The translations under genes were made by a program, and so were the position numbers. The notes below the pieces were generated by a model. It saw nothing but the letters and a program-made list of their open reading frames with translations. It ran no database searches and was not told the DNA's origin. A stretch of DNA of 5,733 nucleotides from DAOUAJ01 sp034433615 (GTDB lineage Bacteria; Chloroflexota; Anaerolineae; DUEN01): positions 1 through 5,733 of the forward strand of contig DAOUAJ010000440.1 of the NCBI GenBank assembly GCA_034433615.1, written 5' to 3'. Of the stretch, positions 1 through 5,733 are shown in pieces (position 1 is the first letter of the stretch; each line of letters begins with the position of its first letter).

Positions 1-1
1 G

Positions 2-2167
2 GTGACGCCGCCGCAGATCCTGGCCGCGCTGGCGCAGTGGCGCGCGGAGCAGGCGGCGGGGGCCGGCCCGCCCTCCCCGGCGGGCGACCTCTACGCCACC
101 GCCGAGAACCGGGTGCTCCTGCGCGTGCCGGTGAACATGGAGCCGCCCGCGCTGGCCCCCACGGGCCAGATCACCACGCCGGTCGAACTGGAGACGCAAA
201 AAGACACCCTCTTTGCCCTGTCCTCTTCCGAGCCGCTGACGATGACCTTGCAGGCGCCGGATGGCACACTCATCACCCCGGACAACTACGACCAGCCGCC
301 GGTCTTTCCGACCTACACGGTCGCCTACACCCAGGTCTTGTACTACGAGCCCAACACTGCGGAGGGCTATACCATCACCCAGGAACCGCACCTGCGCTTC
401 ATACAGGCGGCCACCCATCCCGACTGGCAGGAGGTGGACCTGAGCCTGGACGGCGTCCCTCTCTTCACGAACCAGCGCCTGGACACGCCGGCCCCGCTCT
501 ACGTGCCCATCTACGCCGGCGAGCATCTCCTGTCCGTCGTCCCTTCCGGCGGCGGGACGGAGATCACCGCCACCTTCTCTGCCGATCCTCAGACCCCGTA
601 CACGGCGTTGCTCTCCGGCGACGACGCCACGCCCGACCTGAGCGTGCTGGCCGACGATCACGCCGCGCCCTCTGCGGGCATGGCCCGGCTGCGCTTCGTC
701 CACAGCGCGCCCTATGCCGGCGCGGTGGACGTCTGGGTCGAGGGGGTACAGGTGCTGGATGACGCCGCCTACCTGAGCACGAGCGCCTACCAGGAGTTTG
801 CCCCGGGCGAGGTGTTGGTGGAGGTCAAGGATGCCGTCAGCGGCGACGATGTGGCCCCGCCGCAGGTGGTGGTGCTGGCCGAGGGCGGTATCCATACCCT
901 GTTCGATACCATCCATCCGGTGGAGGCATATGCCCTGGCCTGGAGCCCGTTCCTCGACCAGGACTATTTCGAGCGCTACTACACGCACTTTATCGTCTAC
1001 AAAGCGCCGACCGGCACCTGGGAAGTCGCCCTGGAGGGCAACCTGGACACGGCCCTGCCCATGTTCGCCGCGCTGGGGGTGGCCAACCCGCCGGTCTGGT
1101 GGTATGTGGAAGCCCAGGCTACGGACCCATTCCACGCCGAACTGTACTGGCAACTCAGGTCGAGCTATTTGCCGACGCGGGTGGAGGTCTATGCCAATCC
1201 CGGCGAGTACATGGACCCGGCCTGGGTCTATCAGGGCTACCGGATCGCCGAACTGGAACTGACGGACCCGGAGGATCTGGCCCCCAACTTCTTCACCTAT
1301 ACGGTGGACCTCTCGGGGCTGGAATCCGGCGACTACTCGCTGTGGGTGCGGGCCGAGGACGGCGTCAACCCGCCGGCCTCGGACTATGCCCTGACCGGCC
1401 CCTACGGCGACGTGGCGATATTCAGCATCGACCAGTCGGCCACTTTCCCCATCTCCTGGGCGCCGGCCATCACCACCGAGATCAGCAGCGCCCAGGCGTG
1501 CCTCTTCCTGGAGTGGGAGGCGCTTTCGCACCCGGACGTGGACCACTACAACCTCTATGTGAGCACGGAGCCGCTCAGCCCGACCCTGCACAGCGAAGGA
1601 CTCTCCGCCTTCCGCCAGACGGACGAAAACGGGCAACCGTTCGGCCCGGTGCTGGTCAATGCCAGCGTCAGCAACCTGGTGCCGGGCAACACCTACTACT
1701 ACTCCGTGGAGGCGGTGGACATCGAGGGCGGCCGGAGCGTGCGCAGCCCGGAGGCGGCAATCGCCATCCCCGGCGGCGATTTCCGCCTGAGCACGCCGTC
1801 CTGGCGATACCTGGCTACGCCCGGCACCCAGGTGAGTTTCACCCTCTCTCTCACCGTGCTGCAGCCGCTGTTCTACCCCAACGTGGGGTTGAGCGTAGAT
1901 AGCTCGAGCACCCCGCCTGGGATGCGTGTCTGGTTTGACACCCCTCTGGGAAGCGATGCTTACCTGACCGAGGCCGATCGCGAAGTGGCGGTAGTGGTGG
2001 ACCTGCTCGACTCGGTTGCCGACGGGAGCTACCCGGTCACCTTCGTGGGCGCCAACGGTGAGATGCGGCACAGCCAGACAGTCTACATCATGGTCAATCC
2101 GGTCATGATCTACTTGCCGGTGATTTATAGGCAATACCCCGCCGGAGAGATGTTGCCAAGACGCTGA
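2..2167 (+). CDS. Secreted multi-domain protein with two DUF4397 repeats and a fibronectin type III-like domain (5'-partial)
   Basis: The open frame runs from the left edge to TGA at 2165-2167 (721 codons visible). A GTG stands at position 2, but the true start is probably upstream because no signal peptide is visible. Visible order: a Pro/Ala-rich linker (residues 1-55); a beta-rich segment (57-125); a first DUF4397-like unit (about 129-195, starting HLRFIQAATHP); a second DUF4397-like unit (about 228-302, starting ARLRFVHSAPYAGAVDVWVEG); a middle region rich in Trp and Tyr (310-400); a beta-sandwich (about 412-478); a fibronectin III-like domain (about 480-590, with HYNLYVST and NTYYYSVEAVD strands); and a last beta-sandwich (592-698). 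Near the C-terminus is IYLPVIYR (703-710), which resembles the YLPLVLR tails of exported Chloroflexota proteins. DUF4397 has no known enzymatic role. I infer an extracellular or surface protein, perhaps the accessory part of a larger enzyme whose catalytic domain lies upstream. No catalytic motif is visible here. Confidence 0.9.
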   Translation: MTPPQILAALAQWRAEQAAGAGPPSPAGDLYATAENRVLLRVPVNMEPPALAPTGQITTPVELETQKDTLFALSSSEPLTMTLQAPDGTLITPDNYDQPPVFPTYTVAYTQVLYYEPNTAEGYTITQEPHLRFIQAATHPDWQEVDLSLDGVPLFTNQRLDTPAPLYVPIYAGEHLLSVVPSGGGTEITATFSADPQTPYTALLSGDDATPDLSVLADDHAAPSAGMARLRFVHSAPYAGAVDVWVEGVQVLDDAAYLSTSAYQEFAPGEVLVEVKDAVSGDDVAPPQVVVLAEGGIHTLFDTIHPVEAYALAWSPFLDQDYFERYYTHFIVYKAPTGTWEVALEGNLDTALPMFAALGVANPPVWWYVEAQATDPFHAELYWQLRSSYLPTRVEVYANPGEYMDPAWVYQGYRIAELELTDPEDLAPNFFTYTVDLSGLESGDYSLWVRAEDGVNPPASDYALTGPYGDVAIFSIDQSATFPISWAPAITTEISSAQACLFLEWEALSHPDVDHYNLYVSTEPLSPTLHSEGLSAFRQTDENGQPFGPVLVNASVSNLVPGNTYYYSVEAVDIEGGRSVRSPEAAIAIPGGDFRLSTPSWRYLATPGTQVSFTLSLTVLQPLFYPNVGLSVDSSSTPPGMRVWFDTPLGSDAYLTEADREVAVVVDLLDSVADGSYPVTFVGANGEMRHSQTVYIMVNPVMIYLPVIYRQYPAGEMLPRR

Positions 2168-2177
2168 TCAAGGTTCC

Positions 2178-2193
2178 GGCAGGATGCCCTGCC
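2178..2193 (+). terminator. Short hairpin just after the stop codon, possible weak terminator or mRNA 3'-end structure
   Basis: GGCAGG (2178-2183) pairs perfectly with CCTGCC (2188-2193) around the 4-base loop ATGC, starting 11 bases after the stop of the secreted-protein gene. There is no T-run after it (AGAAAGAAAC follows), so it is not a classical intrinsic terminator. Its position suits a transcript 3'-end structure, but a 6-bp palindrome is common in GC-rich DNA. Confidence 0.3.
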
Positions 2194-2242
2194 AGAAAGA
2201 AACGTCGGGTAGCTGGAGAAGTGATTATCCATTCAAAGGTGC

Positions 2243-2310
2243 CGTAGTAGGGGCAAAGTGCCCTGACGAGCCCTTCCTGTCGGCCAGGGCCGTATCAAGG
2301 TCGCGCCTGT
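2243..2310. repeat. Imperfect palindromic intergenic element resembling Chloroflexota GTAGGGGC-type repeats
   Basis: GGGGCA (2250-2255) and TGCCCT (2259-2264) form a 6-bp stem (one G-U pair) with loop AAG. GCCCTG (2260-2265) is also inverted relative to CAGGGC (2285-2290), 19 bases apart. The wording, GTAGGGGC... then CCCTGACGAGCCC... then GGCCAGGGC, resembles from memory the intergenic palindromes scattered through some Chloroflexota genomes, in which two GC-rich hairpins flank a GACGAGCCC-type centre. The right half (2291-2310) has lost most of the symmetry, so if this is such an element it is decayed. What is seen is the inverted repeats; the family assignment is from memory and uncertain. 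Confidence 0.3.
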
Positions 2311-2396
2311 GCCGCACCGAATGGCCGGCGCCCGGCGGCAGGCACACCTGGCTCCATCCTGGGCCGGCGCTGCGCTGCGGGAGCGTGGCGGCCGGC

Positions 2397-2456
2397 GCCT
2401 ACCGATCCCAGGTCCTGTTTCAGTACCTCGCGGTAGAGGAACAGCAAGGCGCTACG
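2397..2456 (-). pseudogene. Remnant of an integron-type (XerC/IntI-like) tyrosine recombinase
   Basis: On the - strand, the frame from 2456 down to 2406 reads RSALLFLYREVLKQDLG. The segment ALLFLYREVL followed by a polar D/E-L-G/P sits at the end of the N-terminal SAM-like core-binding domain of integron integrases and related recombinases, where typical sequences read NQALSALLFLYREVLG-ELGWLDG. Here the match stops after about 16 residues. The family's RAKRP-RLPVVLT stretch does not follow in this frame, and a stop (TAA on the - strand, 2484-2486) lies only nine codons upstream of the match. None of the catalytic residues (R, H-x-x-R, Y) can be found. It is therefore at most a fragment of a dead gene. 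The short match makes chance resemblance possible, but the register and residue order fit the family well. Confidence 0.42.
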
Positions 2457-2552
2457 GGGCGGCGGCTGTACCCATCCGCTCCGTTAGCCCGCCTTCAGCA
2501 GGAGACGTGGCAAAGTCAACGATGATTACAGCCGCTCAACTCATTCCGTATA

Positions 2553-2820
2553 GTGCGCCAGGCAAACTTGGTGCTTCTTATGGGGTGCAAGTCCCCATCG
2601 GGTGAGGGCTAACCCCCCACCCGTACCGAGTGTTGCAACGATGGAGGAGGGGGCTAAGGTCGGTTTGGGGGGTAACCGATAGAAAACCTCGGCGTAAGGG
2701 GAGGGGTTCCAGCGACCCTTACGAGCCTGGAAACAGGGACACAAAGTTCTGGAATCAGCCTGCCGAACGACATCGTTGAAGCGTACACTCCCGAACCACG
2801 TACCTGCCGCGATGGCAGCT
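2553..2820 (+). mobile_element. Group II intron 5' fragment (domain I), truncated, without reverse transcriptase
   Basis: The sequence starts with the group II 5' splice-site consensus GTGCG at 2553. Nested stems follow as expected for domain I: GCGCCA (2555-2560) with TGGTGC (2569-2574, one G-U pair); ATGGGG (2580-2585) with CCCCAT (2593-2598) around loop TGCAAGT, the typical GGGGTGCAAGTCCCC signature; CGGGTG (2599-2604) with CACCCG (2618-2623); TCGGTT (2660-2665) with AACCGA (2674-2679); CGTAAGGG (2693-2700) with CCCTTACG (2716-2723), a perfect 8-bp stem; CCTG-GAAA-CAGG (2726-2737), a GNRA tetraloop hairpin; and CTGCC (2804-2808) with GGCAG (2814-2818). Full-length bacterial group II introns are about 2-3 kb, encode a reverse transcriptase/maturase and end with domains V and VI. 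None of this is present: the P-type ATPase frame begins at 2822. The fragment cannot splice or move by itself. The right boundary is approximate, and I could not place the exon-binding sites with confidence. Confidence 0.75.
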
Positions 2821-2821
2821 T

Positions 2822-5278
2822 ATGCCAGGTCCACGTATGGCTGAACTGGATCCGCAATTCACCTCCCGCCGCACCTCGAGTGGTACGCCCAGCACTGTGG
2901 GTGCTATAAGCGCTGTCGGATTGACCGAGCGCGAGGCGAGCGCCCGCCTTTCACGGGAAAGCCCGAACGAGGTCCCCGAGGCGCCGAGCCACCTGGTATT
3001 GCGCCTGCTCAAGAAATTCTGGGGCCTCTCGGCATGGATGCTCGAGCTCATCGCGGCGCTCTCGCTCGTCCTGCACAAGCGCGCAGACTTTTGGATCGCG
3101 CTGGCACTGCTCTTCGTCAACGCGATCCTCGGCTTCCTTCAGGAGCAGCGCGCGTCCTCGGCGGTGGCCGCCCTCCGGCGCCGCCTCCAAGTCACCGGGC
3201 GGGCGCTCCGGGACGGAGCCTGGAGGCTGGTCCCGGCGCGCGAGCTTGTCACAGGGGATGTCGTGCGGCTGCGCGCGGGGGATTTTGTACCGGCGGACGA
3301 GCGCGTCGTCGATGGAGATCTCCAGGTCGACCAATCCACACTGACCGGCGAGTCCCTCGAGATTCCGAGGCAGGCCGGCGATGTGCTCTACTCGGGATCG
3401 ATCGTCCGCCGCGGAGAGGCGACCGCTGTCGTGACCGCGACCGGTGCGCGGACCTACTTCGGCCGCACGACCCATCTCATCGAGAGCGCACACCCGAAGC
3501 TGCACGTCGAGGAGATCACCACGCGCCTGGTGAAGTGGCTCTTCGTCATCGTGGGCACGCTGGTGGGTGTCGCGTTCGTGCTGTCCCTCGTTCGAGGGCT
3601 GCCGCTCCTCGACATCCTGCCGCTCTCGCTGGTGCTGCTCATGAGCGCCGTGCCGGTGGCGCTTCCGGTGATGTTCACCGTAAGCACGGCGGTCGGCTCT
3701 GTGGAGCTCGGGCGCCACGGGGTGCTGGTGACCCACCTGGCGGCGGTTGAGGACGCCGCAAACATGGACGTCCTATGTGCCGACAAGACAGGGACGCTGA
3801 CCATGAACCGCCTGACCCTCGGCGGCGTGCTCGTCCAGCCAGGGTTCACCGTTGATGATGTCGTGCGCACGGCGGCGCTCGCCTCGAACGCGGCCAACCA
3901 GGATCCGATCGACCTCGGGTTCCTTCGCGCGGCTACCGAGCGCGGCCTACTCGATTCGAGCATCAAGACATTGAGCTTCGTTCCGTTCTCGCCCGAGACT
4001 CGCCGAACGGAGGCGATCGTCGACGTCCACGGGCGCAAGGTGCACGCGCTGAAGGGTTCCTTGCGCACGATCGCCGAGCTTGTCGGGCTGCCGCCGGAGA
4101 GCGCCGCGGGGCTCGAAAAGCGGGCCGACGAGGAGGCGAAGAAGGGCGCTCGCGTGCTCGCGGTCGCGCGGGGCGAACCGGATGTGCCCTTGCAGCTCGT
4201 CGGCCTCGCATTCCTCCACGACCCGCTCCGGCCGGACTCGCGCCAGCTCATCGATCAGCTTCGATCGCTCGGCGTCCGGGTCAAGATGTTGACGGGCGAT
4301 GGCCTTCCCGTTGCCCGCGAAATCGCGCGAGAGCTTGGGCTCGGCGACATCGTGCGTGCCCCGGACCTGCGGGCGGCCGAGAAGGCCGGTCTCTCGCGTG
4401 CGACTGACCTCGCCGCGCGCTCCGACGGCTTCGCCGAGGTATTTCCCGAGGACAAGTTCTTGGTCGTGAAGAGCCTGCAGTTGGCGGGTCATGCGGTCGC
4501 CATGACCGGCGACGGCGTGAACGACGCGCCAGCGCTGAGCCAAGCCGAAGTCGGCATCGCGGTAAGCGGTGCGACCGATGTGGCCAAGGGGGCCACCAGC
4601 ATCGTCCTGACGGAAGAGGGCCTGGGGAGCATCGTCGACCTGGTGAAGATCGGGCGCTCGATCTACCAGCGCGTCCTGATGTGGATCATCAACAAGGTGA
4701 GCCGCACAATCCTGAAGGCGGGGTTCGTCGTCGTCGCGCTCCTCGTCACGGGCAAGTTCGTCATCTCCGCCCTCGGCATGGTCCTTCTGGTCTTTATGAC
4801 CGACTTTGTCAAGATCGCGCTCGCTGCAGACCGCGTCCGCCCGTCGCCGACACCCGAGAGCTGGAGAATCGGTCCACTCGTCAAGGTAGCGGTCGTCCTC
4901 GGCGTGCTCATGTTGCTCGAGGCCCTAGGGCTGCTCGCCATCGGCTCGCGCATCTTCGAGCTCGCAGGAAACAGGCTCCAGACGTTCTCGTTCCTGACGC
5001 TTCTCTTTTTTGCTCTCTTCTCGATCGTATCGATCCGTGAACGTCGGGCTTTCTGGCGATCGCGACCAGGCTGGGTGCTCATGGCTGCGCTGACCGCGGA
5101 CGCGCTAATCGGCTCTGCCATCGGATTTTTCGGGCTCGCCGAACTCGGGCCGCTCCCACTCGGGCAGATCGCGTTCATTGCCGCCTATGCGCTCGTGTGC
5201 TCGTTGGTGTTGAACGACGTCGTAAAGTCGGTTCTCATAGAGCGTCTATGGATTGCGCCAAGACAGGTCCTGGCGTGA
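2822..5278 (+). CDS. Plasma-membrane proton-efflux P-type ATPase (P-IIIA family)
   Basis: An 818-residue integral membrane pump predicted to couple ATP hydrolysis to H+ export. All P-type signatures are present: actuator-domain TGES (175-178), phosphorylated Asp321 in DKTGTLTMN, nucleotide-binding KGS (411-413), TGD (491-493) and hinge TGDGVNDAP (562-570). About ten membrane segments fit the family: M1-M2 near 60-107, M3-M4 near 236-290 with PVALP (278-282), and M5-M10 near 622-800. Assignment to P-IIIA rests on MDVLCADKTGT and on TDFVKIALAADRVRPSPTP (660-678), which aligns with the plant/fungal H+-ATPase stretch around the proton-binding Asp; here that is Asp661, with Asn100 at the partner position in M2. 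The protein ends soon after M10 and lacks the C-terminal autoinhibitory region of eukaryotic pumps. ATG 2822 is the first ATG in frame. ATG 2837 is a plausible alternative, with AGGT at 2827-2830 as a weak ribosome site. Residues 1-33 are not family-conserved. Length is normal and nothing is broken. Confidence 0.96.
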   Translation: MPGPRMAELDPQFTSRRTSSGTPSTVGAISAVGLTEREASARLSRESPNEVPEAPSHLVLRLLKKFWGLSAWMLELIAALSLVLHKRADFWIALALLFVNAILGFLQEQRASSAVAALRRRLQVTGRALRDGAWRLVPARELVTGDVVRLRAGDFVPADERVVDGDLQVDQSTLTGESLEIPRQAGDVLYSGSIVRRGEATAVVTATGARTYFGRTTHLIESAHPKLHVEEITTRLVKWLFVIVGTLVGVAFVLSLVRGLPLLDILPLSLVLLMSAVPVALPVMFTVSTAVGSVELGRHGVLVTHLAAVEDAANMDVLCADKTGTLTMNRLTLGGVLVQPGFTVDDVVRTAALASNAANQDPIDLGFLRAATERGLLDSSIKTLSFVPFSPETRRTEAIVDVHGRKVHALKGSLRTIAELVGLPPESAAGLEKRADEEAKKGARVLAVARGEPDVPLQLVGLAFLHDPLRPDSRQLIDQLRSLGVRVKMLTGDGLPVAREIARELGLGDIVRAPDLRAAEKAGLSRATDLAARSDGFAEVFPEDKFLVVKSLQLAGHAVAMTGDGVNDAPALSQAEVGIAVSGATDVAKGATSIVLTEEGLGSIVDLVKIGRSIYQRVLMWIINKVSRTILKAGFVVVALLVTGKFVISALGMVLLVFMTDFVKIALAADRVRPSPTPESWRIGPLVKVAVVLGVLMLLEALGLLAIGSRIFELAGNRLQTFSFLTLLFFALFSIVSIRERRAFWRSRPGWVLMAALTADALIGSAIGFFGLAELGPLPLGQIAFIAAYALVCSLVLNDVVKSVLIERLWIAPRQVLA

Positions 5279-5289
5279 GCTTCACGCTG

Positions 5290-5328
5290 CCCACCGGCAC
5301 TATCGCTCAAGCGCGAGTTGTTGGTGGG
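5290..5328 (+). terminator. Long imperfect stem-loop after the ATPase gene, possible terminator
   Basis: CCCACCGGCA (5290-5299) pairs with TGTTGGTGGG (5319-5328) over 10 positions, two of them G-U, starting 12 bases after the ATPase stop. The 19-base interior contains a further small hairpin, CGC (5304-5306) with GCG (5311-5313) around TCAA. No T-run follows (ACCTGATATC), so efficient intrinsic termination is not certain. It could also act as a 3' stabilising structure. Its position between a high-GC gene and a lower-GC gene suits a transcription boundary. Confidence 0.38.
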
Positions 5329-5365
5329 ACCTGATATCACGTGAGGTGGAAAGGTTACAGCTACG

Positions 5366-5733
5366 ATGGATACTTCTCGATTGAACGAACTTTACAATTT
5401 CATTGTTCGAGCCAAACAGTCAACGTATGTAGGGAGCGGCCCACAGCTATTGCCCTATCGTCTCGGCTCACATGATTTACAGTTTAGAGAAGGTGAGTGG
5501 AGCTATCACGATAGCTATTTGGGCGAAAATGATTTCATTGGTCAGGAAGTCGTGTACTATCAACAAAGAGTCGTCTGGGCCATGAACTATTTTGGCCGGA
5601 TTTTGAAGCCGGAGCATATCACCTCAGCAGAAGCCGGTCAGATGATTAAAGCCAGTTTGTTGAAACTGTATGCAGAAGGTCGGTTCTTGGGTGGTTTTGA
5701 GCATACCGAAGGGGAACTGACCTATACCGATAC
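5366..5733 (+). CDS. DUF5680 domain protein (3'-partial)
   Basis: The open frame starts at ATG 5366 and runs off the right edge after 122 codons. It is the first possible start, because an in-frame TGA lies at 5342-5344; a purine-rich GGAAAGG (5348-5354) sits 11 bases upstream as a likely ribosome site. The sequence matches the DUF5680 pattern as I know it: FIVRAKQSTYVG (12-23), GSHDLQFREGEWSYHDSY (34-51), NDFIGQEVVYYQ (55-66), VWAMNYFGR (70-78) and GRFLGGFEH (105-113). No signal peptide or membrane segment is visible, so it is probably cytosolic. The family has no established biochemical function; members are small proteins, and the dense conserved aromatic and acidic residues suggest a compact alpha/beta fold. 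Base composition is clearly lower in GC than the two upstream genes, suggesting a different origin. The C-terminus is outside the window. Confidence 0.88.
   Translation, partial: MDTSRLNELYNFIVRAKQSTYVGSGPQLLPYRLGSHDLQFREGEWSYHDSYLGENDFIGQEVVYYQQRVVWAMNYFGRILKPEHITSAEAGQMIKASLLKLYAEGRFLGGFEHTEGELTYTD

Noticed and set aside
1099..1902. Open frame of 267 codons on the + strand in another frame of the first gene
   Set aside because: Gly/Arg/Pro-rich shadow frame; the overlapping frame has clear domain structure.
2184..2525. Open frame of 113 codons on the + strand in the spacer
   Set aside because: No recognisable domain, no clear ribosome site, and it overlaps the antisense recombinase remnant; the frame is explained by high GC.
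2309..2605. Open frame of 98 codons on the + strand running into the intron 5' end
   Set aside because: Arg/Ala/Gly-rich composition typical of a GC-rich shadow frame; crosses the intron boundary and has no family resemblance.
2553..2820. Riboswitch or structured leader of the ATPase gene
   Set aside because: The GTGCG start and the GTGCAAGTCCCC stem fit a group II intron domain I much better than any riboswitch class I know.
2168..2821. tRNA or CRISPR array in the spacer
   Set aside because: No cloverleaf with a T-loop signature and no regularly spaced direct repeats were seen.
2951..3736. Long open frame (261 codons) on the minus strand inside the ATPase gene
   Set aside because: Antisense shadow of a well-supported gene; low-complexity Arg/His/Glu-rich product with no domain. 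The same applies to the minus-strand frames at 3454-4251, 3947-4543 and 4663-5178.
5318..5338. Possible promoter (TTGTTG and TGATAT) before the DUF5680 gene
   Set aside because: The -10 candidate matches the consensus at only 3 of 6 positions, the spacing is short, and the -35 candidate overlaps the stem-loop.

Overview
The window looks like a piece of a GC-rich Chloroflexota (Anaerolineae-like) genome or metagenomic contig. The main clue is the first protein, a secreted multi-domain DUF4397/fibronectin-type protein whose tail carries an aromatic-hydrophobic YLPVIYR motif of the kind (YLPLVLR and variants) that recurs at the C-termini of exported proteins in that phylum. This assignment is an inference from protein style; there is no rRNA or other phylogenetic marker in the window.

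Layout, all recognisable genes on the + strand: (1) the 3' part of a large extracellular-type protein (2-2167, cut by the left edge); (2) about 650 bp without an intact gene (2168-2821), which is not bland spacer. It holds a small hairpin just after the stop codon, a palindromic repeat-like element at 2243-2310, a short remnant on the - strand that reads like an integron-type tyrosine recombinase (about 2397-2456), and the 5' end of a group II intron (from GTGCG at 2553) that contains domain I-like structure but no reverse transcriptase and no domain V; (3) a complete P-type ATPase of the proton-efflux P-IIIA type (2822-5278), which begins where recognisable intron sequence stops; (4) an 87-bp spacer with a long imperfect stem-loop; (5) the 5' part of a DUF5680 gene (5366 to the right edge), clearly lower in GC than the rest (140 of 300 bases, 47%, at 5401-5700, hand counted).

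The three genes have no evident shared pathway: an exported adhesive or structural-type protein, a cation-pumping membrane ATPase and a small protein of unknown function. Together with the two mobile-element remnants and the change in base composition, this suggests a mosaic accessory region built by insertion and deletion rather than an operon. I see no convincing new multi-gene system. The most interesting part is the 2400-2840 junction, where a recombinase remnant, a truncated group II intron and the start of an ATPase gene lie side by side.
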